From positions 1 to 17,608 of the forward strand of contig CAZCQG010000043.1 in the NCBI GenBank assembly GCA_964500775.1: DNA of 17,608 nucleotides. The letters run 5' to 3'. The stretch is from CAZCQG01 sp964500775. GTDB lineage: Bacteria; Campylobacterota; Campylobacteria; Campylobacterales; CAZCQG01. Below the pieces are notes generated by a model. It was not told the DNA's origin. It saw nothing but the letters and a program-made list of their open reading frames with translations, and did not search any database. Below are positions 7,710-13,924 of the stretch, one piece after another. The stretch's first letter is position 1; each line of letters starts with the position of its first letter. A program made the translations under genes and the position numbers.

Positions 7710-8638
7710 TGTCGCTCCTCATAGATTCTTGCCAAAAGCGACCCTTCGTAGACGACGGGATATTCTCGCAACGTAAAGAGCAACCCATCGCACGGGGAGG
7801 TGATAGTTTCGCACACTTCGCCCGTATACGCCGAGACGATCTCACCGATTTTTTCATCTTTTTTGATAAACATATTGTGCTCTTTTTCAGGGACGAAGAT
7901 TCCCGCTTTTTTCGCATTAAGAAAATGTACCGCGCCGTTTGTAGAGATGATGGGGTGTTTGAGCAGCATATCGGTTTTAGAATCTAAGAAGCCTTGTTGC
8001 TCTAAAAGATTGATGATTCCTAGCGTCAAAAGCTCCCCGTACTCTTTGGTTATACGCATCCCAACCCCCATCTCAACTACAAGCGTGTGCGTCCCTAGGC
8101 TATTGAGCGTATGGGCGAGGGTGGATTGGAGGACGGTTACGGCGCTGTGTATCCATATAAAGTCGATATTGAGCATCGATGCTAGAGGGACGAGTGTTTG
8201 CGCGTTTTCTTCGGCGATACGAATCTGCGGCAGCTCCCGCAAGAAAATATTACTAGAGTGTATGTCGATAGTGATCTCCGAGCCTTTTATCGCATTCACA
8301 AGCCCATCGGCGATCCTATAAGGGAGTACATCATCAGGCGTCCCGGGAAAAACACGATTGAGATCGATCTCCAAAGGGGGAACTTTTCGCATAATCGAAT
8401 CTATCCCGATAGAGTTCACCGCAGGGTATATGTCTACTATCCCGCGCAGCCTCTCGCTGTTTGCATTAAGGTACTGCTCCAAAAGATAACACACATACTG
8501 CCCCTCTAGCTCATCCCCGTGTATACCGGAAACTATCGATATGCGCTTTTGCGTCTCGTTTTGCGGCGCAAATCGCCTCCGTTTGATGCAATACGTCTCC
8601 CCTACGGGCAGCTCTATACTAAAAACCGTCTCTATCAT
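7706..8638 (-). CDS. AstE/AspA-family zinc amidohydrolase
   Basis: This is a 310-residue member of the succinylglutamate desuccinylase/aspartoacylase family, which removes acyl groups from amino acids or short peptides using one zinc ion. The family residues are all present: H40 and E43 in IHGDE, H127 in DIHSS, N94-R95 in DLNRVFPG for substrate carboxylate binding, and E199 in VVEMG as catalytic base. The C-terminal 80 residues (GIFVPEKE through SPCDG) form a barrel-sandwich-like domain common in bacterial members. Its start overlaps the transglutaminase stop by 4 bases (ATGA), so the two are translationally coupled. The substrate is unknown. The context suggests it acts on a product of the ATP-grasp/alpha-E/transglutaminase set rather than in arginine catabolism, since no other ast genes are present. 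Confidence 0.88.
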   Translation of the reverse strand: MIETVFSIELPVGETYCIKRRRFAPQNETQKRISIVSGIHGDELEGQYVCYLLEQYLNANSERLRGIVDIYPAVNSIGIDSIMRKVPPLEIDLNRVFPGTPDDVLPYRIADGLVNAIKGSEITIDIHSSNIFLRELPQIRIAEENAQTLVPLASMLNIDFIWIHSAVTVLQSTLAHTLNSLGTHTLVVEMGVGMRITKEYGELLTLGIINLLEQQGFLDSKTDMLLKHPIISTNGAVHFLNAKKAGIFVPEKEHNMFIKKDEKIGEIVSAYTGEVCETITSPCDGLLFTLREYPVVYEGSLLARIYEERQ

Positions 8639-9504
8639 TGTTCACTTTCCAATCTAACATAAACGGAATACTCCGTGTGCATTTCGCCGTGAGATTTTAA
8701 CACACCTTTTATGGGAGCACAGTCGCTATAATCGATACCGTGTGCGATTTTTACGTAGTGTTCGTCCGCTAAAAGATTATTGGTAGGGTCAAAACCTATC
8801 CATCCGACATTCGGGATACAAACCTCTACCCAAGCATGGAGCTGCGCATCCCCTTTATAGCCTTGCCCTTGGTGCAGATAGCCGCTCACGTAGCGTGCTG
8901 CGATATTTTGCGTGCGGCATATCCCTAAAAATAGATGGGCAAAATCCTGACATACCCCTTTCCCTATTTCAAACGTCAGGGTAGCGGTAGTATGGACATT
9001 TGTCGAAATCGGACAAAAGTCGTATCGCTCATAGATAGCGCTACAAAGACGCTTCAAATACGCAAAAAGATTCTCATCATTTATTTGCCACAAGGGAAAT
9101 GCCGCTATCTGTTCGGTTAGAAGTGCCGTAAAGGGTGTTTGGCGTAAAAAGAGGTAATTGTCCACTTGATACTCAATCGCGTGCAGTTGTGTATTTTCAT
9201 CTTGCGGTTGCAAAAACGTATGCGCAAACAGCTCATTTATTTTCGCCTCAACACTGCTGCGTATCTCAAAGAAGAATGAAAATATCGGCTCTCTATAGCT
9301 TATATTTATCGTTTGAAAACCAAAACAATTATTTTGGAGAGTATGTTCGCCGTGCGGCTCGACCGTGAGGGCGTAGTGTTTGAGCGTCTGGTATTCGTTT
9401 GTACATGGGAGTACCAATAGCTCAAAGAGTGCCTCACTTGCCCCTTTTGGGTAGTGATTCTTGGTTTGGTAGACAAGCTTATATTCCAAAATATCGCTTG
9501 TCAA
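8635..9504 (-). CDS. Transglutaminase-like cysteine peptidase
   Basis: This is a 289-residue protein with a bacterial transglutaminase-like N-terminal beta domain (about 7-95) and a transglutaminase core (about 140-245). The catalytic triad is visible as C185 (GKGVCQDFAH), H223 (LHAWVEV) and D239 (IGFDPTNN). Bacterial members of this type are generally thought to be peptidases or peptide-modifying enzymes, and they sit beside alpha-E and circularly permuted ATP-grasp genes in many genomes. No signal peptide is seen, so it is probably cytoplasmic. The proposed start is a TTG at 9504 that overlaps the alpha-E gene by 26 bases. A second TTG at 9489 would also keep the beta domain, and neither has a strong ribosome binding site, so translation probably depends on coupling. 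Confidence 0.9.
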   Translation of the reverse strand: MTSDILEYKLVYQTKNHYPKGASEALFELLVLPCTNEYQTLKHYALTVEPHGEHTLQNNCFGFQTINISYREPIFSFFFEIRSSVEAKINELFAHTFLQPQDENTQLHAIEYQVDNYLFLRQTPFTALLTEQIAAFPLWQINDENLFAYLKRLCSAIYERYDFCPISTNVHTTATLTFEIGKGVCQDFAHLFLGICRTQNIAARYVSGYLHQGQGYKGDAQLHAWVEVCIPNVGWIGFDPTNNLLADEHYVKIAHGIDYSDCAPIKGVLKSHGEMHTEYSVYVRLESEQ

Positions 9505-10429
9505 TACTTTCGCCGATGCTATAGAGTTTCTCTAATATAAAATCTAGGTTTTTTTCCGCCCCGTCTTCTAGCAGCTCTTCGATACTCGTAAAGGCGTATT
9601 TGCCGTACAATCTCCCTGCGATTCGTATGACGGAATCCTCTTTTTTTAGCCGATTCTCTTCTATTTTTTGCGCAAGTTCTAAGATCATATTGAGGTTAAA
9701 GAGGATGGATTGCGGAAATATCTTATCAAGAATCGCCGTCTCTAATACCGATTTTTTGAGATTCTCGCTCCCTTTTCCGCTTTTGTGCAGTCCTTGCGTG
9801 CCGAGACTTTTTAGCAGGCTCGTCCACATATAGTTCTCCACCGCGCTCTTTTTGAGGCTAGCATCAAGTTTTTCGCTCTCTATGAGTTTTATTTTAATGA
9901 TGCGACAGCTTTGAATCGCATTTTCAAGGGCGATACCAAGGCGCATAAACTGCCACGTCTCGTTTCTTAGCATCGACATATCAAAGAGGGTTTGGACAAA
10001 GAGGGCGTTGAGCATATTTTCCTCTAAAAGGGTAAATGCTCCTTGTGTTTTGAGCGCTTTGCCCGATGTAGAGCTGACCTTATGGTACATTTTATTGATA
10101 GATTCCCATACATCTAGCGGCAGGATGTCTCGCGCGCTCATCGCATTTTCACGGATAGTCGCCATACAGCGGATGAGGGAGTTTGGATTGTCACTATCGA
10201 GTATCACGTGGAATAACACCGCTTCATCAAACAAAGAAGGGTGCCAGCTTTTGAGGCTTTTGCCATCCCCTCCTATTTGCAAAATCGAGGCGAGTGCTAT
10301 TTTTTTCCTATATGTTTGCGGTGCATTGAGTGATGCCATATACTCGGCTTCCGAAAATTTCGAGATGACCTCAAATCTTTTTACATACCTTCCGAGCCAA
10401 AAAAGGTTGCTTGCTATTCTTGATAACAT
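9479..10429 (-). CDS. Alpha-E domain protein
   Basis: This is an all-helical protein of 316 residues of the alpha-E family (COG2307 type). It is recognised by the N-terminus MLSRIASNLFWLGRYVKR and the central signature NPNSLIRCMATIREN with SARDILPLDVWE. Its biochemical role is not established. It occurs almost always beside a circularly permuted ATP-grasp protein and a transglutaminase-like protein, and is thought to be part of a peptide synthesis or modification complex. I choose the ATG at 10429, not the upstream one at 10450, for two reasons: family members begin with MLSR, and AGGAG stands 7 bases before it. The ATG overlaps the stop of the ATP-grasp gene by one base (TAATG), which implies translational coupling. 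Confidence 0.92.
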   Translation of the reverse strand: MLSRIASNLFWLGRYVKRFEVISKFSEAEYMASLNAPQTYRKKIALASILQIGGDGKSLKSWHPSLFDEAVLFHVILDSDNPNSLIRCMATIRENAMSARDILPLDVWESINKMYHKVSSTSGKALKTQGAFTLLEENMLNALFVQTLFDMSMLRNETWQFMRLGIALENAIQSCRIIKIKLIESEKLDASLKKSAVENYMWTSLLKSLGTQGLHKSGKGSENLKKSVLETAILDKIFPQSILFNLNMILELAQKIEENRLKKEDSVIRIAGRLYGKYAFTSIEELLEDGAEKNLDFILEKLYSIGESIDKRYFGI

Positions 10430-11877
10430 TACCGCTCTCCTATCACCCAAGTATCTTTAGAACCGCCGCCTTGGGAAGAGTTGACGACGAGATTCCCCTC
10501 TTTGAGTGCTACTCTCGTTAATCCACCTTTGAGGACAAAGCGGGTGTTATTTCCAAACAGTCCGAATGTGCGCAGATCGATATGCCGCGGTTCGAATCTG
10601 CCGTTTTGTTTTATATAGGTCGGATGGGTGGAGAGATTGAGGATGGGTTGGGCGATGTATTTGCGTCCGTTTTGTTTTACGAGTGCGAGCTGTTCTTGTA
10701 TCTCGGCTTTGCTCGCGGTATTTCCGAAAAATAGTCCATATCCTCCCGATGCGTCTACGGGTTTGATGACAAGCTCTTCTATGTGCTCTTCTACGTATTT
10801 GAGTTCATCTTGTTTATCACATCTATAGGTCTGCACGTTGTTTAAAATCGCTTCTTCCCCTAAATAATACTTAATAATCTCTGGCACATAAGCATACACC
10901 GCTTTATCATCCGCAGCACCCGTTCCGGGAGCATTAATGAGGCTCACGTTCCCTTCTCTGTACGCCCCCATGATCCCTGCGACACCCAGCATGGAATCTT
11001 TGTTGAATACCATAGGGTCTAAGTACGCATCGTCGATTCTTCGGTAAATGACATCCACCTTTACCGCGCCGTCTATAGTTTTCATATATACAAACCCTTT
11101 ATCGACGAAAAGGTCTCTTCCCTCAACAAGTTCGATTCCCATTTGATTTGCCAAATAGGCGTGTTCAAAATACGCCGAGTTATAAATACCGGGGGTGAGT
11201 AAAACGCATACAGGCTCTTTGTCACTATTCTTCGCCAATGACTGCATCATAGCCAACAGCGCATCCGGATACTCCGCTACGGGGTCTATGGCGTGTTCGC
11301 TAAAAAGATTTGGGAAAGTTCTTTGCATCGCTATACGATTTGTCAACACGTAGCTTACTCCCGACGGTGAGCGGACGTTATCTTCCAAAACATAGTAGGC
11401 ACCGTCACTATGGCGTATCAAATCGGTGCCGGCGATATTGATATACATATCTCCATGCGGGACGATGCCGTCCATCTCTTTGAGGTAAAACGGGCAGCTC
11501 GTGAGAAGTTCTAAAGGAAAAACCTTGTCTTTGAGAATCTTTTTTTCCGTGTATACGTCTTTTAAGAACATATTGAGGGCAATATTTCTTTGGAGCACCC
11601 CTTTTTCTATCGTATCCCACTCTTTTTTTGTGATGATTCGCGGAAAAAGATCAAAAGGGAATATCTTTTCAATCCCTTTATTCGTATCCGAATAGACGGC
11701 GAATGTGATTCCTTGATTGAAAAATGAAACTTTGGCGTGTTCGTCGAACGTATCAAAGTTTTCGCTGCTTAACGAGGATATGTGGCGGAAAAGATTGCGG
11801 TAATATTCCCGAACTTCCCCTTTTTCATAGAAGAGTTCGTCAAAAAAATTTTTAGCACTCGGAAGAAAATCTATCAT
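10429..11877 (-). CDS. Circularly permuted ATP-grasp protein (type 2)
   Basis: This 482-residue protein belongs to the circularly permuted ATP-grasp family (COG2308 type), predicted ligases that use ATP to join a carboxylate to an amine. Visible family motifs are HGDMYINIAGTDLIR and the acidic LEDNVRSPSGVSY (about 141-176), VDVIYRRIDD (about 274-283), INAPGTG (about 314-320), the nucleotide-binding VIKPVDASGGYG (about 390-401), and the C-terminal LRTFGLFG with SSQGGGSKDTWV. The length is normal for the family. It is the first gene of a five-gene minus-strand operon. The ATG at 11877 has a modest AGG seven bases upstream. The substrate is unknown, and the neighbouring peptidase-like and amidohydrolase genes suggest a peptide or an N-acylated amino acid. 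Confidence 0.93.
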   Translation of the reverse strand: MIDFLPSAKNFFDELFYEKGEVREYYRNLFRHISSLSSENFDTFDEHAKVSFFNQGITFAVYSDTNKGIEKIFPFDLFPRIITKKEWDTIEKGVLQRNIALNMFLKDVYTEKKILKDKVFPLELLTSCPFYLKEMDGIVPHGDMYINIAGTDLIRHSDGAYYVLEDNVRSPSGVSYVLTNRIAMQRTFPNLFSEHAIDPVAEYPDALLAMMQSLAKNSDKEPVCVLLTPGIYNSAYFEHAYLANQMGIELVEGRDLFVDKGFVYMKTIDGAVKVDVIYRRIDDAYLDPMVFNKDSMLGVAGIMGAYREGNVSLINAPGTGAADDKAVYAYVPEIIKYYLGEEAILNNVQTYRCDKQDELKYVEEHIEELVIKPVDASGGYGLFFGNTASKAEIQEQLALVKQNGRKYIAQPILNLSTHPTYIKQNGRFEPRHIDLRTFGLFGNNTRFVLKGGLTRVALKEGNLVVNSSQGGGSKDTWVIGER

Positions 11878-11960
11878 ACAACGACCTAAATATATAAAGA
11901 TTAATGAATATTAGACCTTTTTACTCCTTAAATAATGACCGATAAAGTAAAGTTTTACTC

Positions 11961-11973
11961 ATTGTAGATTGTA
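11961..11973 (-). promoter_or_regulatory. Candidate tandem -10 boxes of the ATP-grasp operon
   Basis: Two TACAAT boxes on the minus strand (11966-11961 and 11973-11968) lie 7 bases apart, about 84 bases before the ATG at 11877. Just downstream, at 11946-11959, is a palindrome AGTAAA-GT-TTTACT that would overlap the transcript start and could be an operator. No -35 is evident. Confidence 0.3.
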
Positions 11974-11997
11974 GAAAAATTAAGCAGTATGGTTTGC

Positions 11998-12026
11998 TAG
12001 CTGACGGGGAGAGCCCCCATCGGCTA
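11998..12026 (-). terminator. GC-rich hairpin after the cytochrome c gene
   Basis: TAGCTGACGGGG (11998-12009) and CCCCATCGGCTA (12015-12026) pair over 12 positions with one mismatch and one wobble around a 5-base loop. It lies 14 bases past the cytochrome stop and is the strongest hairpin in the gap, so it is the likely terminator. On the minus strand no T-run follows at once. On the plus strand TTTT does follow. Confidence 0.55.
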
Positions 12027-12039
12027 TTTTGATGTATAT

Positions 12040-12342
12040 TTAGTTAAGTGTAGCGATAAAATCTGCGACTGCTTCAATAGCGGCATCGTCAGGGAAATCC
12101 ATTTTTGCTTGTGTACTCATTAGCGCTCCCATGCCGTATTTATTGATAGAGCCCGCCTTGTACCCTTTGAGATTTTCTACGATAGTCGCTTTGACTTGCC
12201 CTGCAAGCGGAGGTACTTTTCCTGCGTACGTCGTTTTTCCGTCTGCACCGTGACATGCGACGCATTTTTTATAGATTGCCGCACCGTCCGCCGCAAATGT
12301 CGCACTCGCTAAGATTACAGAAGCCGTTATAATTTTAAACAT
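12040..12342 (-). CDS. Periplasmic monohaem cytochrome c, c553 type
   Basis: This is a 100-residue class I cytochrome c. A signal peptide of about 17 residues ends at ATFA-ADG. The mature protein has one haem-binding CVACH motif (C27, C30, H31), and the sixth ligand is probably M71 or M75 in YGMGALM. The C-terminal helix AIEAVADFIATL is typical. Such small periplasmic cytochromes carry electrons between the bc1 complex and terminal oxidases or reductases. It stands alone, divergent from the ygbA-like gene. The start is ATG with AAGGGG upstream. A TACAAT box at 12382-12377 is a good -10, and a GC-rich hairpin lies past the stop. Confidence 0.95.
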   Translation of the reverse strand: MFKIITASVILASATFAADGAAIYKKCVACHGADGKTTYAGKVPPLAGQVKATIVENLKGYKAGSINKYGMGALMSTQAKMDFPDDAAIEAVADFIATLN

Positions 12343-12376
12343 AAGAACCCCTTATAAGTTTTACTTGATATTCGCT

Positions 12377-12382
12377 ATTGTA
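12377..12382 (-). promoter_or_regulatory. Candidate -10 box of the cytochrome c gene
   Basis: TACAAT on the minus strand, 34 bases before the ATG. It leaves a short leader that contains the AAGGGG ribosome binding site. Confidence 0.45.
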
Positions 12383-12431
12383 ACTAAAAAATGTTATATT
12401 TGAATCTGAATCAAGAAAGATTCTTTTGGTT

Positions 12432-12451
12432 TTGAAAACTAAACTTTTCAA
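12432..12451. promoter_or_regulatory. Inverted repeat, possible operator between cytochrome c and ygbA
   Basis: TTGAAAA (12432-12438) and TTTTCAA (12445-12451) are perfect inverted copies around a 6-base spacer. The centre is about 60 bases before the ygbA start and about 72 bases before the likely cytochrome transcript start. It does not match the FNR (TTGAT-N4-ATCAA) or NsrR consensus, so the regulator is unknown. A hairpin role is less likely because no gene ends here. Confidence 0.4.
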
Positions 12452-12487
12452 TTAGAAATATTTCCCTCTTGCAAAGATATATTGTGC

Positions 12488-12493
12488 TACCCT
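12488..12493 (+). promoter_or_regulatory. Candidate extended -10 box of ygbA; possible leaderless transcript
   Basis: TACCCT preceded by TGC (12485-12487) forms an extended -10 box. A start 7-8 bases downstream falls on the A of the ATG at 12501. No Shine-Dalgarno sequence is present before this ATG. Confidence 0.35.
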
Positions 12494-12500
12494 CACTTTT

Positions 12501-12848
12501 ATGAACGAAGAAAAATTTAGAAGCGAGATCGCGGTATTAAAAGAGTTTTTCGAGCACTATTGCGCCGCAAAAAAACATAACCGTACCCTCCAATCTATAG
12601 AAATCGAATACAAAGAGAGTCGTTATTCTTTTGAAGTGACGTTGTGTCCCGAGTGTTTTTCTCACATACTGTATTGCGTAGAGAGATTACAGGAATGTCC
12701 GCATAACGATAAACCTCGGTGTAGGAATTGCCCCGCTCCATGTTACGGGAAAGCGGAATGGAAATTTACGGCAAAAGTTATGCGTTTTAGCGGGATTGCT
12801 TTGGGCTTGGCAGGGATAAAAAACCTCTTTATAAAAAAGCAAAAGTAA
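12501..12848 (+). CDS. ygbA: YgbA-family protein (nitrous oxide-stimulated promoter family)
   Basis: This is a 115-residue cytoplasmic protein rich in cysteine (C21, C49, C52, C59, C66, C74, C77, C81). The pattern LCPEC, then RLQECP, NDKPRCRNCPAPCY and the following VMRFSGI matches the YgbA_NO family. Members are often controlled by the nitric oxide sensor NsrR and have been linked to recovery from nitric oxide stress, and the cysteines suggest an iron-sulphur or metal site. The family's usual C-terminal GPRM motif is changed here to a Gly/Leu-rich segment and a basic tail. The ATG has no visible ribosome binding site. A good -10 lies close upstream, which suggests a leaderless mRNA. A lipoprotein gene follows after 32 bases. 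Confidence 0.88.
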   Translation: MNEEKFRSEIAVLKEFFEHYCAAKKHNRTLQSIEIEYKESRYSFEVTLCPECFSHILYCVERLQECPHNDKPRCRNCPAPCYGKAEWKFTAKVMRFSGIALGLAGIKNLFIKKQK

Positions 12849-12856
12849 ATAAAGGG

Positions 12857-12862
12857 TATACT
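12857..12862 (+). promoter_or_regulatory. Candidate -10 box of the lipoprotein gene
   Basis: TATACT, 18 bases before the TTG start at 12881. The lipoprotein gene may thus have its own promoter as well as read-through from ygbA. Confidence 0.35.
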
Positions 12863-12880
12863 TTTAGAAAAAGGATATAT

Positions 12881-13381
12881 TTGAAAAAGATTGTTATTGC
12901 CTTTACGGTTGGATTCTTGTTGGTTTTTAGCGGCTGCGGAAACAAAGAGCAAAAAAGTGCGGGCAACTCTTATATTAAGGTTGGGAATGTGCTTAGCGAT
13001 ATAACACTTAACGATCAGTTCGGCAAGCCGCATACGATTGCAGAGGGCACGGAAAAGGTGATTTTTGTTTTTCAAAAAGGGACGGGACATTTAGTGAAAA
13101 GCTTTTTCAACAAACAACCGAAAAACTATTTTGCAATCCATAATATCCAGTTTATCGCTGATGTCTCCCCTATGCCGGCTCTCATAAGAGACTACGTCGC
13201 ACTTCCCGACCTGCAAGAACACGAGTATCCCGTGATGCTCATAACCGATGAGGCAATCGCCGCTAAGTACAAGGATGCTTCAAATATAGACACGGTCACC
13301 GTGGCGACGCTAAAAAACAAAGAGATTATTGAAGTACGATCCGTAGCTACGGAAGAGGCTTTAAAGCAGGCGATAGAATAA
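12881..13381 (+). CDS. Lipoprotein with thioredoxin-like fold and no redox cysteines
   Basis: This is a 166-residue protein with a lipoprotein signal: KK, a hydrophobic stretch and the lipobox FSGC with C19 as lipidation site. After a short linker, the sequence VGNVLSDITLNDQFGKPHTI followed by KVIFVFQKG looks like the start of a thioredoxin/peroxiredoxin-like fold. Where a CxxC or peroxidatic Cys would stand there is KGTGHLVK, and C19 is the only cysteine, so thiol redox activity is excluded. It probably sits on a membrane facing the periplasm and may bind a ligand or partner. The start is TTG with AAGGA five bases upstream. It is convergent with the next gene, with 3 bases between them. The thioredoxin-like assignment is moderate; the lipoprotein call is firm. 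Confidence 0.85.
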   Translation: MKKIVIAFTVGFLLVFSGCGNKEQKSAGNSYIKVGNVLSDITLNDQFGKPHTIAEGTEKVIFVFQKGTGHLVKSFFNKQPKNYFAIHNIQFIADVSPMPALIRDYVALPDLQEHEYPVMLITDEAIAAKYKDASNIDTVTVATLKNKEIIEVRSVATEEALKQAIE

Positions 13382-13384
13382 TGA

Positions 13385-13924
13385 TTACTTTTTTTTCACT
13401 ATATCTTTAGGGATCTTATATTGTGGACTTTCCGTCCACTTTCTGCCGACAAAATAGCCGCTTACTACTATCTCAAAATCGCTTCCGCTATGTGAGGTGA
13501 TAGGCTCGTCTTTTAGGAATTTTTTACTCTCCTTGCCTAATTTGGCTTCGTAATCTTTCAGGAAAACAAAAGTCGCGGGTGAGAACATTTTTATCTCTGC
13601 ACTTTTTTCTTCTGTAGAATCGACATTAGCAGGCAAAGAGGCTTTGAGACTGTTTATTATTCGCCGTTGTATGTTGGCAACTGCCGCTAGCTCGTCTATC
13701 AATTTCCCTTGTCGAAGGATAGTGTTTTGCAATGTTTCTATCTCTTCTTGATTACTGACGTTTCTGTTGTAGAGCATTTTTATATCTTGTTGCAAGCCAC
13801 ACAAGGTCAAAGGCTTTCCGAGCTCATCACTACAAGCCGACGCATTTGCAGGTTTTGGCGAAGTATCGGCGCACCCCAAAAAAAGGAGCGTGCCGACAAA
13901 GATACAAGATTTAAGTACGTGCAT
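13385..13924 (-). CDS. Putative lipoprotein, last gene of the chemoreceptor/porin operon
   Basis: This is a 179-residue protein whose signal ends in the lipobox LFLGC (C18). Cysteines 31 and 42 could form a disulphide in the mature N-terminal region. Residues about 45-95 form a probable coiled coil (EEIETLQNTILRQGKLIDEL). The C-terminal domain (about 112-175) contains a DFEIVVSGYFVGRKW stretch, probably a small beta domain. I do not recognise the family. The ATG overlaps the porin stop by one base (TAATG) and no ribosome binding site is seen, so it is probably made by coupling to the porin. The coiled coil may pair with the coiled-coil N-terminus of the porin, which is an inference. Confidence 0.8.
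   Translation of the reverse strand: MHVLKSCIFVGTLLFLGCADTSPKPANASACSDELGKPLTLCGLQQDIKMLYNRNVSNQEEIETLQNTILRQGKLIDELAAVANIQRRIINSLKASLPANVDSTEEKSAEIKMFSPATFVFLKDYEAKLGKESKKFLKDEPITSHSGSDFEIVVSGYFVGRKWTESPQYKIPKDIVKKK

Noticed and set aside
7673..8509. Long plus-strand open frames opposite the AstE/AspA genes
   Set aside because: They mirror well-supported minus-strand genes, and their translations show no motif or start signals.
10430..10450. Upstream ATG for the alpha-E gene (7 extra residues)
   Set aside because: It lies inside the ATP-grasp coding region without a good site. The ATG at 10429 has AGGAG and matches the usual family N-terminus.
12401..12425. Hairpin GAATC/GATTC followed by TTTT as a terminator
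   Set aside because: Only five base pairs, and no gene on the plus strand ends nearby.
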